The position numbers and the translations under genes are program-made. Source: Burkholderiales bacterium (GTDB taxonomy: Bacteria; Pseudomonadota; Gammaproteobacteria; Burkholderiales; Burkholderiaceae_C). Taken from it: a stretch of DNA of 51,952 bases. The DNA is taken from NCBI GenBank assembly GCA_026932425.1, contig JAIXKN010000089.1, forward strand, positions 1 to 51,952, in the 5' to 3' direction. Numbering within the stretch: the first letter of the stretch is position 1; each line of letters begins with the position of its first letter. The notes beneath the pieces were generated by a model. It saw only the letters and a list, made by a program, of their open reading frames with translations, made no database searches and had not been told where the DNA came from. Positions 9,786-18,419 of this stretch are shown one piece after another.

Positions 9786-9861
9786 TGGTGCCGATGGACG
9801 GACTCGAACTGTCGACCTTCGCATTACGAATGCGCTGCTCTACCAACTGAGCTACACCGGC
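9786..9861 (-). tRNA. tRNA-Thr(CGT)
   Basis: A 76-base cloverleaf with encoded CCA. The acceptor stem is GCCGGTG/CATCGGC with one G.U; the D arm is GCTCAGTTGGTAGAGC; the anticodon loop reads TTCGTAA (anticodon CGT, Thr ACG); the variable loop is AGGTC; the T loop is TTCGAGT. The T stem GACAG/CCGTC has an A.C mismatch at the 52-62 pair. The body otherwise closely follows bacterial tRNA-Thr(CGT). No integrase or duplicated 3' end is seen, so it is not currently an attachment site within this window. Confidence 0.95.
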
Positions 9862-9873
9862 AGCAAGCCTGCC

Positions 9874-9902
9874 AGTATACCGGCAAATCCCGACTCGACC
9901 CG
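9874..9902 (-). promoter_or_regulatory. Promoter of the tRNA-Thr gene
   Basis: TATACT on the minus strand at 9879-9874 is a strong -10 hexamer 12 bases before the mature tRNA 5' end. The -35 region (around 9897-9902) is poor. The -10 lies inside an imperfect 14-base palindrome centred on GTATAC (9871-9884). Confidence 0.6.
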
Positions 9903-9947
9903 GCTTGACCCGTGCACTGCGCACGCTGGGAGCGCTTGATGCGCGCT

Positions 9948-10616
9948 TCAGGCGTAGGTGATCCAGCCAGCGTACTCGTCGCCCTCGAGGTGCGGCAGCC
10001 GGTTGAAGCTGTGCAGCGCGTGGCGCCGGGGGTTGAACGCGAATTCGGTCAGCGCGCTGTTGCGGATGCGCATGTTCAGCTCGATCGTGCCCTGCACCGG
10101 CATCGCGAGGACCTGGCCGATCGCGGTGGCGATCGGCCCGCCGCTCGAGACCACGAGCACCTCGCCCTGCAGGCCGCGCACGCGTTCGAGCACCTGCGCG
10201 ATGCCGGCGGCGAAGTCGGCGTAGCGGGGCATGCCCTCGGGCTCGATGCGGCCCTCCATCCAGGCCGCCAGCGCCTGGCGCAGCAGCCGGAAGTGGCCGC
10301 GGTAGCCCTCGGCGGTGTCGAGCGCCTGCGGCGCCTGTGCACCGAGCGCGCGGATCAGCGCGTCGCCGTCGTACTCGTCGAGACCCGGCAACACCTCGAC
10401 GGCCGCATCGGGCTGCTGCAGCCCATCGAGCAGCGCCTGCAGCGACTGCTCGTGGCGGCGCAGCGCGCCGCGCATCAGTGTGTCGAAACGGCGTTCCTTG
10501 TGCCGGAAGTATTCGCCCAGGCGCAGGCACTGGCGCTGGCCGAGATCGCTCAGGCGGTCGTAATCCTCGCTGCCGAAGGACGCCTGGCCATGGCGCACCA
10601 GGGTGAGCATTCCCAT
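9948..10616 (-). CDS. Histidine phosphatase family protein (phosphoglycerate-mutase-like)
   Basis: 222 residues from the ATG at 10616 (a slightly longer frame from 10634 would overlap fbp). The branch-1 phospho-His motif LTLVRHGQASFGS is at the N terminus and RLSDLGQRQCLRLGEYF follows. The second catalytic His normally found in V-S-H-G-G is Ser here (VLVVSSGGPIATA, near residue 155). The gene starts four bases after the fbp stop in the pepN-fbp operon, which hints at sugar-phosphate chemistry. The substitution makes mutase activity doubtful; phosphatase activity or a non-catalytic role remain possible. Related proteins with a Ser or Thr-Ser at this site exist in proteobacteria as far as I recall. 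Confidence 0.85.
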   Translation of the reverse strand: MGMLTLVRHGQASFGSEDYDRLSDLGQRQCLRLGEYFRHKERRFDTLMRGALRRHEQSLQALLDGLQQPDAAVEVLPGLDEYDGDALIRALGAQAPQALDTAEGYRGHFRLLRQALAAWMEGRIEPEGMPRYADFAAGIAQVLERVRGLQGEVLVVSSGGPIATAIGQVLAMPVQGTIELNMRIRNSALTEFAFNPRRHALHSFNRLPHLEGDEYAGWITYA

Positions 10617-10620
10617 CCGA

Positions 10621-11637
10621 TCAGCCCGATTCACCGCCCTCGGCGTGATACGCGGTCACGCGCTCGACCTCGTTCTTCGAGCCGAGGATCACGCTCACGC
10701 GTTCGTGCAGCTTGGTCGGCATGATGTCGAGGATGCGCTGGTGGCCGTTGGTGGCCGCGCCGCCGGCCTGCTCGACGAGGAAGGCCATCGGGTTGGCCTC
10801 GTACATCAGGCGCAGCTTGCCCGGCTTGCCGGGCTCGCGCTTGTCCCAGGGGTAGAGGAAGATGCCGCCGCGGCTGAGGATGCGGTGCACGTCGGCGACC
10901 ATGCTCGCGACCCAGCGCATGTTGAAGTCCTTCTCGCGCGGGCCTTCCCTGCCGGCGAGGCACTCGTCGATGTAGCGCCGCACCGGCGGGGCCCAGTGGC
11001 GCATGTTCGACATGTTGATCGCGAATTCCTTCGTGTCCTCGGGGATCTGCACGCGGTCCTGCGTCAGCACCCAGGAGCCGGTTTCGCGATCGAGCGTGAA
11101 CATCGCAACGCCGTCGCCGACGGTCAGCACCAGCATCGTCTGCGGACCGTAGACGCAGTAGCCCGCCGCGGCCTGGTGGCGGCCGGGCTGCAGGAAGTCC
11201 TCCTCGCAGACGCCGCGCGTGTGCCCGACCTTGCGCAGTACGCTGAAGATCGTGCCGATCGAGACGTTGACGTCGATGTTGCTGCTGCCGTCCAGCGGGT
11301 CGTACATCAGCAGGTACTCGCCCTGCGGGTAGCGGTTGGGGACGACGTGGATCGAGTCCATCTCCTCGCTGGCCATGCCGGCGAGGTGGCCGCCCCATTC
11401 GTTGGCCTCGATCAGGACCTCGTTGCTGATGACGTCGAGCTTCTTCTGCACCTCGCCCTGGACGTTCTCGCTGCCGGCGCTGCCGAGCACGTCGCCCAGC
11501 GCCCCCTTGTTGACGGCGATCGCGATGCGCTTGCAGGCGCGCGCGACGACTTCGATCAGCAGCCGCAGCTGGCCCGGGATGTGGCCATGCTCGCGCTGCT
11601 GCTCGATCAGGTACTGGGTCAGGCTGATTTTCCTCAT
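10621..11637 (-). CDS. fbp: Fructose-1,6-bisphosphatase class I
   Basis: 338 residues. Hydrolyses fructose-1,6-bisphosphate to fructose-6-phosphate in gluconeogenesis and, where present, the Calvin cycle. The metal-binding signature [17 protein letters not shown] is near residues 109-125, preceded by the Glu-rich [17 protein letters not shown] region; the lysine-bearing [19 protein letters not shown] is near 275-295. The ATG at 11637 overlaps the pepN stop by four bases (ATGA), so translation is coupled to pepN. No other Calvin-cycle gene is in the window, so a gluconeogenic role is the simplest reading. Confidence 0.97.
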   Translation of the reverse strand: MRKISLTQYLIEQQREHGHIPGQLRLLIEVVARACKRIAIAVNKGALGDVLGSAGSENVQGEVQKKLDVISNEVLIEANEWGGHLAGMASEEMDSIHVVPNRYPQGEYLLMYDPLDGSSNIDVNVSIGTIFSVLRKVGHTRGVCEEDFLQPGRHQAAAGYCVYGPQTMLVLTVGDGVAMFTLDRETGSWVLTQDRVQIPEDTKEFAINMSNMRHWAPPVRRYIDECLAGREGPREKDFNMRWVASMVADVHRILSRGGIFLYPWDKREPGKPGKLRLMYEANPMAFLVEQAGGAATNGHQRILDIMPTKLHERVSVILGSKNEVERVTAYHAEGGESG

Positions 11638-14333
11638 GACGCCTCCAGGGCACGGGTGACGATCTCGCGGGTGTCCTTGCTCAGCTCCGGGTGCGAGGCC
11701 ACGCGCACGATCGCCTCGCGCGCGGTGCTGCGGTAGGGTTCGTCCAGCGCCGCCCAGCGGTCCATCGCGCGCGCCAGCCGCGCCGCGACCTGCGGGTTGA
11801 GCGCATCCAGCGCCAGCAGCTGCGTGGCCCAGAAGGCGTAGCCGGAACCGTCGGCCCGGTGCAGCGCAGCCGGGTTCGCGGTGCAGAGGTTGAAGACCAG
11901 GCTGCGCGCGCGGTTGGGGTTGCGCAGCGAGAAATCCGGGTGGTCCAGCAGCTCGCGCGCGCGGGTCAGGACGCGGCCCTCGCCGTCGACGGTCTCCGGC
12001 GCCAGCGCCTGCACCGCGAACCACTTGTCGAGCGCAAGCGCCTCGTGGCGGAAGCTGGCGTGGAAGTGCGCGAGCGCGCGCTCGGCAAGTTCCGATCGTG
12101 CGGCGACGAGCGCCGCGAGCGCCCCGATGCGGTCGGTCATGTTCCCGGCGTCCTTGACGCGCTGGTACGCGCGGCCGGGCCAGACCGGATCGCCGGTCTT
12201 CGCCGCCTGCCGCACGAGCATCGAGAGCGCGAGGTTGGCAAGCGCGCGGCGGCCGGCCTGCGCGTGCCCGGGGTCGTAGCCCTCGTGCACCTGGTGCTGC
12301 TCCCAGGCCCATTGCCAGTCCTCGTGCAGGCGCTCGGCGAGCTGGTCGAGATAGCGCTCGTGCACCGCGTGGATGCGCTGCGGATCGACCGGCTGCACTT
12401 CCTCCGCGAGCACGCGCTGCGACGGTGGCGTCAGTGCCAGGGCCTTGAACGCCGGGTCGAGCGCCGGTTCGCGCAGCAGCGTGCGCAGCGCAGCCACATA
12501 GGCGTCGTCGAGCGCGATCGTGCCGTCCCCGGAGATCGCGGCGAGCAGGCGCGCCAGGGTCAGCCGCTGGCCGGCTTCCCAGCGGTTGAAGGGGTCCGCG
12601 TCGTGCGCCAGCAGCACCAGGCGTTCGTCGTCGGCAAGGCCGTCGTCGAGGATCACCGGCGCGCTGAAACCTCGCAGCAGGCTGGCCACCGGCGGCGCGT
12701 CGATGCCGGTGAAGGTCCAGCTCTGCTCGGCATCGGTGAGCACCAGCAGCGCCTGCGTGCCGCGCGAAGCGTTCTCGCCCTGCAGCTGCAGCGGCAGCGC
12801 GCGACCGTCGCGCGCGAGCAGCCCGAGCACGACCGGGATCACGAAGGGCTGCTTCTGCGGCTGGCCGGGGGAGGGCAGTGCGTGCTGGCGCAGCGTCAGT
12901 GTCCAGGTGGCCGCTGCGGCGTCGTGCACGCCGCGCGCCTGCAGGCGCGGCGTGCCCGCCTGCGCGTACCAGCGTTTGAAGGCGTCCAGGTGCAGCGCCA
13001 GTGCCGAGCCCGGGTTGGCGTCGGCGATCGCCTGCGCGAAGTCATCGCAGGTCACCGCCTGGCCGTCGTGGCGCTCGAAGTAGAGCTTCATCCCCGCGAC
13101 GAAGCCCTCGCGGCCGACCAGCGTGTGCATCATGCGCACGACCTCGGCGCCCTTCTCGTAGACGGTCGCGGTGTAGAAGTTGTCGATCGCGCGGTAGCTG
13201 TCCGGGCGCACCGGGTGCGCCATCGGCCCCGCGTCCTCGGGGAACTGCGCCACGCGCAGCTGGCGCACATCCTCGATGCGCTTGACGGCGCGCGCGCTCG
13301 GCCCGCCGGCCATGTCCATGCTGAACTCCTGATCGCGGAAGACGGTGAGGCCCTCCTTCAGGCTCAGCTGGAACCAGTCGCGGCAGGTGATGCGGTTGCC
13401 CGTCCAGTTGTGGAAGTACTCGTGGCCGATCACGCCCTCGATGCCGTCGTAGTCGGCGTCGGTCGCGGTCGCGGGGCTCGCCAGCACGTACTTGGCGTTG
13501 AAGATGTTGAGCCCCTTGTTCTCCATCGCCCCCATGTTGAAGTCGGAGACGGCAACGATCATGAAGCGCTCGAGGTCCAGCGCCAGGCCGAAGCGCGCCT
13601 CGTCCCAGACGATGCTGGCGATCAGCGAGCGCATCGCGTGCTCGGTCTTGCCGAGGTCGCCGGGGCGCACGTAGACCTGCAGCAGGTGATCGCGGCCGCC
13701 GCGGGTGCGGATGTGCTGCTCGCGCGCGACGAGCGCACCGGCGACGAGCGCGAAGAGGTAGCTCGGTTTGGGGAAGGGGTCGTGCCACTTGGCGTAGTGG
13801 CGCCCGCCCTCGAGCTCGCCCTGCTCGACCAGGTTGCCGTTGGACAGCAGCACCGGGTAGCGCGCCTTGTCCGCGCGCAGCGTGACGGTGTAGGTGGCCA
13901 TCACGTCGGGGCGGTCGAGAAAGTAGGTGATGCGGCGGAAGCCCTCGGCCTCGCACTGCGTGAAGAAGCTGCCCTGGCTCGTGAACAGGCCCGAGAACTC
14001 GGTGTTCTTCTCCGGCGCGCAGGTGTTGCGGATCTCGAGCACGAAGCGTTCGGCCTGCGGCGGCTGCTCGATCACGAGATCGTCGCCGTCGTGGCGGAAC
14101 GAGACGCTCTCGCCGTCGATCAGCACGCGCAGCAGGGTCAGGCCCTCGCCGTGCAGGCGCAGCGCCGGCGTGTCGCCGCCGGCCTGCGCCGCGGCGTTGC
14201 GCTCGATCTCGAGGCGACTCGAGACCAGGGTCTTGGCCGGGTCGAGGTCGAAGACGAAGTCGGCCTTGCGGATCCAGTACGCCGGCGCGACGTAGTCATC
14301 GCGCCGGATCAGGGGAGCGGTGCCTTCACGCAT
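11634..14333 (-). CDS. pepN: Aminopeptidase N (M1 zinc metallopeptidase)
   Basis: 899 residues, close to the E. coli PepN length (870). It removes N-terminal residues from cytosolic peptides. The substrate-anchoring motif [11 protein letters not shown] is near residue 267, and the zinc motif HEYFH within [17 protein letters not shown] is near 303-307 with the third ligand Glu in the following [13 protein letters not shown] helix (~322-335). The C-terminal DUF3458 region (from ~450) is complete. It is followed without gap by fbp and the phosphatase gene, forming a three-gene operon; prfB lies 84 bases upstream on the same strand and may share the transcript. Confidence 0.97.
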   Translation of the reverse strand: MREGTAPLIRRDDYVAPAYWIRKADFVFDLDPAKTLVSSRLEIERNAAAQAGGDTPALRLHGEGLTLLRVLIDGESVSFRHDGDDLVIEQPPQAERFVLEIRNTCAPEKNTEFSGLFTSQGSFFTQCEAEGFRRITYFLDRPDVMATYTVTLRADKARYPVLLSNGNLVEQGELEGGRHYAKWHDPFPKPSYLFALVAGALVAREQHIRTRGGRDHLLQVYVRPGDLGKTEHAMRSLIASIVWDEARFGLALDLERFMIVAVSDFNMGAMENKGLNIFNAKYVLASPATATDADYDGIEGVIGHEYFHNWTGNRITCRDWFQLSLKEGLTVFRDQEFSMDMAGGPSARAVKRIEDVRQLRVAQFPEDAGPMAHPVRPDSYRAIDNFYTATVYEKGAEVVRMMHTLVGREGFVAGMKLYFERHDGQAVTCDDFAQAIADANPGSALALHLDAFKRWYAQAGTPRLQARGVHDAAAATWTLTLRQHALPSPGQPQKQPFVIPVVLGLLARDGRALPLQLQGENASRGTQALLVLTDAEQSWTFTGIDAPPVASLLRGFSAPVILDDGLADDERLVLLAHDADPFNRWEAGQRLTLARLLAAISGDGTIALDDAYVAALRTLLREPALDPAFKALALTPPSQRVLAEEVQPVDPQRIHAVHERYLDQLAERLHEDWQWAWEQHQVHEGYDPGHAQAGRRALANLALSMLVRQAAKTGDPVWPGRAYQRVKDAGNMTDRIGALAALVAARSELAERALAHFHASFRHEALALDKWFAVQALAPETVDGEGRVLTRARELLDHPDFSLRNPNRARSLVFNLCTANPAALHRADGSGYAFWATQLLALDALNPQVAARLARAMDRWAALDEPYRSTAREAIVRVASHPELSKDTREIVTRALEAS

Positions 14334-14417
14334 GGAGGATGCCTCGCAGAGTCTGGCTGAAGGGGGTTCGGATGGGCGCGGCGCACGATGCCGTGCGCGC
14401 CCTGGGCGCAGGCGCGG

Positions 14418-15522
14418 TCACAGGCCGTGCTTGAGGCTGGCCTCGATGAAGGCGTCGAGGTCGCCGTCGAGCACCTTCTGCGTGTTGCTGACCTCGACGT
14501 TGGTGCGCAGGTCCTTGATGCGGCTCTGGTCGAGCACGTAGCTGCGGATCTGGTGGCCCCAGCCGACGTCGGTCTTGCTGTCTTCCAGCTTCTGCTGCTG
14601 CTCGCGCTGCTTCTGCATCTCGTGTTCGTAGAGGCGGCTGCGCAGCATCGCCCAGGCCTCCTCGCGGTTGCGGTGCTGGCTGCGGTCGTTCTGGCACTGC
14701 ACGACGATGCCGGTGGGGATGTGCGTCAGGCGCACTGCCGAGTCGGTGCGGTTGACGTGCTGGCCGCCGGCGCCGCTGGCGCGGTAGGTGTCGGTGCGCA
14801 CGTCGGCGGGGTTGATCTCGACCTCGATCGAGTCGTCGATCTCCGGGTAGACGAAGAGACTCGCGAACGAGGTGTGGCGCCCGCCCGAGGAATCGAAGGG
14901 GCTCTTGCGCACGAGACGGTGCACGCCGGTCTCGGTGCGCAGCTGGCCGTAGGCGTAGTCGCCCTCGACCTTGAGTGTCGCGCTGCGGATGCCGGCGACG
15001 TCGCCCTCGGTTTCCTCGAGGACCTCGGCCTTGAAGCCCTTGCGCTCGCAGTACTTGAGGTACTGGCGCAGCAGCATCGCCGCCCAGTCGCAGGCTTCGG
15101 TGCCGCCGGCGCCGGCCTGGATGTCGATGAAGCAGTTCAGCGGGTCTGCCGGGTTGCTGAACATGCGGCGGAACTCGAGCTGCTCGACGGTTTCGCGCAG
15201 CTCGTGCGCCTCCGCTTCGATCGCGGCGAGTCCGTCGAAGTCGTCCTCGGCTTTCGAGAGTTCGTAGAGCTCGGTGTTGTCGGCGAGGTTGCTCGCCAGG
15301 TGGTCGATGGTCTGCACCACCGTCTCCAGGCTCTTCTTCTCCTTGCCCAGATCCTGCGCGCGCTTGGGTTCGTTCCAGACGGCAGGGTTCTCGAGTGCGG
15401 CGTTGACCTCGTTCAGCCGCAGCGCCTTACGCTCGTAGTCAAAGATACCCCCGGAGCTGCTCGGTGCGGTCGCTCAGGTCGGCGAGCAGCGAGCCGATCG
15501 AGTTGATGTGTTCGATGTCCAT
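14418..15522 (-). CDS. prfB: Peptide chain release factor 2, made by +1 programmed frameshift
   Basis: Terminates translation at UGA and UAA. The gene is in two frames. The first 27 codons start at ATG 15522 and end at an in-frame TGA (15441-15439) in the context GGGGGTATCTTTGAC; slipping +1 on CTT reads GAC and continues to the stop at 14418, giving 367 residues, the family length. The purine-rich stretch just before the slip site acts as an internal anti-ribosome-binding pairing site. The stop-recognition motif SPF is in [16 protein letters not shown], and the hydrolysis motif GGQ is at ~252-254 in [16 protein letters not shown]. Low RF2 levels favour the shift, an autoregulatory circuit known from E. 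coli. The usual partner lysS is not downstream; pepN is. Confidence 0.97.
15439..15457 (-). promoter_or_regulatory. prfB programmed +1 frameshift site
   Basis: On the minus strand the sequence reads C-CGG-GGG-TAT-CTT-TGA-C. The G-run three bases before CTT provides the Shine-Dalgarno-like contact, CTT is the slippery P-site codon, and TGA followed by C is a weak stop that RF2 itself must read. All elements match the canonical bacterial site. Confidence 0.95.
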
Positions 15523-15577
15523 GGGTGGGCGCGCCTGTGGCTGGGGCGGCGATTCTGTCATGGGCGCGATCCGTCCA

Positions 15578-15594
15578 CCCCGCAGCTCGCGGGG
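15578..15594. terminator. Possible hairpin upstream of prfB
   Basis: CCCCGC, five-base loop AGCTC, GCGGGG lies in the 144-base gap between the thioesterase stop and prfB start. No T-run follows. It could separate the acyl-CoA genes from prfB, but the evidence is only the stem. Confidence 0.35.
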
Positions 15595-15666
15595 CAGCGC
15601 GGGTCGTCGGCGGTGGGCTTGGTGCGCCGCGGCGGTCGCTGACGCCGCACCGCGGCGCGCGTCGTT

Positions 15667-16074
15667 TCAGGCCGCAGCGGCCTTGGCGCGCTTGGCCTGC
15701 AGGCGCTGGGCGGTCTTCTCCAGGCCGACGACGAAGCGGTTGTGCTTGCCGCGCGCCACTCCCTCGACCGCGTCGCGGGCGCTGAACTCGTAGGTCAGCG
15801 CCGGGCCGTTGACCTCGACGAGCTTGACGGTGATCTCGACCCACATGCCCAGCAGCGTCGCGCCGACGTGGTCGAGCTCGACGCGCGTGCCCACCGAATC
15901 CTTGCCCGCGCCGATGTGCGGCAGGATCAGCTCGCGGCAGGCGACCTCGACGTCGTAGAGAAGGCTCGGCGTCGAGTAGACGCGCAGGTCGTCGCCCATG
16001 AAACCGATCGTGCGGTCCTTGTCGATGTCGATGCGGGTGGTGGACGTGAGGCCGGGTTGCAGGGTGTCGCTCAT
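15667..16074 (-). CDS. FlK-type acyl-CoA thioesterase (hotdog fold)
   Basis: 135 residues, single hotdog domain. It resembles the fluoroacetyl-CoA thioesterase (FlK) family: a Thr-Pro at the start of the hotdog helix (VYSTPSLLYDVEVACREL, residues ~32-49) with a following Glu, SVGTRVELDHVGATLLGMWV (~60-80) with the His expected in the active site, and a terminal RFVVGLEKTAQRL helix. Such proteins hydrolyse short acyl-CoAs. The family also includes many thioesterases with no link to fluoroacetate, so that substrate should not be assumed. It lies 30 bases downstream of the acyl-CoA synthetase-like gene on the same strand, suggesting paired CoA chemistry. Confidence 0.82.
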   Translation of the reverse strand: MSDTLQPGLTSTTRIDIDKDRTIGFMGDDLRVYSTPSLLYDVEVACRELILPHIGAGKDSVGTRVELDHVGATLLGMWVEITVKLVEVNGPALTYEFSARDAVEGVARGKHNRFVVGLEKTAQRLQAKRAKAAAA

Positions 16075-16104
16075 GGCTGTCTGGAAAAAAGTGGGAGTTG
16101 GAAT

Positions 16105-18183
16105 TCAATCGGCCGCGCCGGGGCGGACCTTTCTCAGATGCTCGGCGTACAGGCATGCCTGCACGTAGCGTACCAGGGCTCGCGTGCCGCGGGCGCAGTT
16201 GCGGAAGCAGCAGACGCCGCGGTCCATCAGCCCGGCGGTCATCGCGTCGTAGAGCCGGCCGCCGTCGAGGATGCCGATCAGCGGCTTGTCGTGCCGCGCC
16301 GCGAGCACCGGCATCAGGTGCACGGTGCTCTTGGGATCGGTGATGTCGTAGCCCGGGCGCAGCTTGCTGCTCTCGAGCGCGCGCACCGAGGGCGCGGTCG
16401 GATCCAGGCCGATCACCACCGCGTCGATGTTCGGGTCCTGCAGGAAGGCCTCGGCGATCTCCAGGTGCGCCTCGTCGTCGGCGCCGGGGTTGATGTCGAT
16501 CGGGTTGCGCACCTCGACGAGCTGGTCGAGCTTCTTGGCCGCGAGGATGGCCTCGACCTTGCGCACGCTCTCGTCCTCGAGCTCGCCCATCTGCATCGCG
16601 AAGCCGTCGGTCTCGATGCTGTCGGCCATGCCCACGGCCTCGAAGCCCGCGCCGCTGATCGCGCCCAGGCGGTTGCCGCCGATCTTCTTGCCCTGCAGCG
16701 CGCCGGCGATGTAGAAGAGGTCGTCGAACGCCTCGAAGTCCTCGGCGACGATCGCGCCGGCGTGGCGCAGCACCGATTCGAAGAGCGCCGGGTCCCCGGC
16801 GATCGACGCCGTGTGCCCGAGCACGCCGCCCTGGCCGGGCGCGGTGCGGCCGGACTTGTAGATGACGACCTGGCGTCCCCCGAGCACCGCCCGGCGCACC
16901 GCCTTGGCGAAGTGCAGGCCATCGAGATCCTTGAAGCCCTCGATGTAGATGCCCGCGCTCTCGATGCCCGGCAGCGTGGCGAAGTAGCTCATCATGTCGC
17001 CGTGCGTGAGGTCGGTCTGGTTGCCGATCGCGAGCATGTAGGCCGGGTCCAGCCACGGGTTCTGCGACAGCCGCGTGATCATGAAGGCGCCGCTCTGCGA
17101 GATCATCACCGAGTTGCGCACCGGCTTCTTCTGCGGCTTGGGCAGGCGCTCGAGCGGGATGAACCAGGAGTCGTAGGCGCCCGGGTGCGAGACCACGCCC
17201 AGGCAGTTCGCGCCGAGGAAGATCGGCCCGCCACCGGGCTTGCCGTGCGCGGCGTTGATGCGGGCGGCCAGCGCTGCCGCCGGCTCGCGGCTCTTCTTCG
17301 TCTCGCCCATGCCGCCGGGAATCAGCATCACCGCCTCGACCGCGTCCGACTCGATGATCTCGTCGACGAGCGAGTAGACGGCGCTGGCGGCCACGGCGAC
17401 GATCAGCAGGTCGAGCTTGCCCTCGAGCGCCGAGAGGCCCTCGATGCACCGGACGCCGTCGATCTCGGTCTCGCCGGGCTTGAGCACGAGCAGCTGTTCC
17501 TTCGGGTAGCCGCCGCCCATCAGGTTGCGCAGGATGATGCGGCCGAAGTTCATGCCGCTGCCCGAGACGCCGATCAGGCCGATGCGCTTGGGATGGATCA
17601 GCTTGTCGATCTTGTGGATCGGCCGCGGCAGCGGCGCCGGACTCGGCGCGACGAAGCGGCACGACGCGGCGCGCACGAGCAGCTTCCCGTCGATCCGGAT
17701 CGGGTTCAGTTCGAGCGACTGCAGCACCTGCGCGACCCCCGGCGCTCCCGGAGCGAAGGCCCTGGCCAGCGCCAGCAGGCGCGAGAACAGCTCCTGCAGC
17801 AGGGCATCGGGCGCGTCTGCCCCGGCGTGCGCGGCCTGGCGGCTGAGCTTCTGGTAGGCGAGCGTGCGCCGGAAGAGGCCGAGGAAGTCGGCCGCGTCGG
17901 TGAGTTCAACGGCGGCGTGCACGCGGGCGCGGTCGCGGCGGAAGTTGGCCGGATCCAGCTCGCCGTCCAGCCCGCCTTGCCCCGCGCTGATCACGAGACC
18001 GAACTCGCGCGTGTTGCTCAGGCTCACCGCGATCTCGACGGCGCCCGGCGCCGCTTGCGCGTCGAGGCCGACGCCGAGATCGCCCAGCAGTCTCTGCAGT
18101 TCGTCCGCGTCCAGGTGGTCGCGCCCTTGGCCCGCGGCCTGGGCCAGCAGCGTGCCGGCGATCGAAGAGGATGTCGCGCTCAA
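16105..18183 (-). CDS. ADP-forming acyl-CoA synthetase-like protein with reduced ATP-grasp region
   Basis: 692 residues from a TTG start (18183; GGGGAC lies upstream). Residues ~210-690 form the alpha part of NDP-forming acyl-CoA synthetases: CoA-binding Rossmann IGLIGVSGSGMNFGR, ligase-CoA region with SVMISQSGAFMITRL, and the phospho-His in VLGHTASIAGDPALF near residue 457. The N-terminal ~200 residues look like ATP-grasp_5 (EIAVSLSNTREFGLVISAGQGG, and a final LELNPIRIDGKLLV), but the preceding nucleotide-binding half with the Lys and the HKSD-type histidine is absent: only ~45 residues precede. The order beta-like then alpha is a circular permutation relative to the common alpha-beta fusion. 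Catalysis of acyl-CoA + ADP + Pi interconversion alone is therefore uncertain. Confidence 0.8.
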   Translation of the reverse strand: MSATSSSIAGTLLAQAAGQGRDHLDADELQRLLGDLGVGLDAQAAPGAVEIAVSLSNTREFGLVISAGQGGLDGELDPANFRRDRARVHAAVELTDAADFLGLFRRTLAYQKLSRQAAHAGADAPDALLQELFSRLLALARAFAPGAPGVAQVLQSLELNPIRIDGKLLVRAASCRFVAPSPAPLPRPIHKIDKLIHPKRIGLIGVSGSGMNFGRIILRNLMGGGYPKEQLLVLKPGETEIDGVRCIEGLSALEGKLDLLIVAVAASAVYSLVDEIIESDAVEAVMLIPGGMGETKKSREPAAALAARINAAHGKPGGGPIFLGANCLGVVSHPGAYDSWFIPLERLPKPQKKPVRNSVMISQSGAFMITRLSQNPWLDPAYMLAIGNQTDLTHGDMMSYFATLPGIESAGIYIEGFKDLDGLHFAKAVRRAVLGGRQVVIYKSGRTAPGQGGVLGHTASIAGDPALFESVLRHAGAIVAEDFEAFDDLFYIAGALQGKKIGGNRLGAISGAGFEAVGMADSIETDGFAMQMGELEDESVRKVEAILAAKKLDQLVEVRNPIDINPGADDEAHLEIAEAFLQDPNIDAVVIGLDPTAPSVRALESSKLRPGYDITDPKSTVHLMPVLAARHDKPLIGILDGGRLYDAMTAGLMDRGVCCFRNCARGTRALVRYVQACLYAEHLRKVRPGAAD

Positions 18184-18419
18184 GATGTTGTCCCCGGTTG
18201 CATCGCGAAGAGCGTCTTGCGTTTCGCGGCGTCTCTGGCTTCCGTCTCATGGCCTCGTTCGGGGCGCTGCGGAAGTGGCACAGGAACCGGCGATGCCGCC
18301 GGCGCGCCGGAACATAGCAGAGGCCTTCGCCGCGGCCTACCCCGATTGCCGTTGCCGTTGACAGCGATCAAAGGTCGCCGTGCGGCCGGTCGTGGCTCGA
18401 GCCGGGATGCGATCGACGC
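18184..18419. other. Intergenic region upstream of the acyl-CoA synthetase-like gene
   Basis: 236 bases between the TTG start of the synthetase-like gene and the stop of the alpha/beta hydrolase, both on the minus strand. It must hold the promoter for the synthetase/thioesterase pair, but no convincing -35/-10 pair, terminator or repeat stands out. No credible small coding frame. Confidence 0.5.

Noticed and set aside
9442-10530. Minus-strand frame containing a VAQLVEQRIRNAKVDSSSPS-like stretch
   Set aside because: That peptide is the usual translation of a tRNA gene; it reads through tRNA-Thr and is not a protein.
11691-14360. 889-residue open frame on the plus strand opposite pepN
   Set aside because: Mirror frame of a high-GC gene: composition is Arg/Ala/Val/His-rich without motifs, and pepN has all catalytic signatures.
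15439-15441. In-frame TGA in prfB as a nonsense mutation or sequencing error
   Set aside because: Sequence around it is the canonical programmed frameshift site and both frames join to a complete RF2.
15667-16074. Fluoroacetate resistance
   Set aside because: FlK-like residues are shared with general thioesterases and no fluoroacetate genes are nearby.
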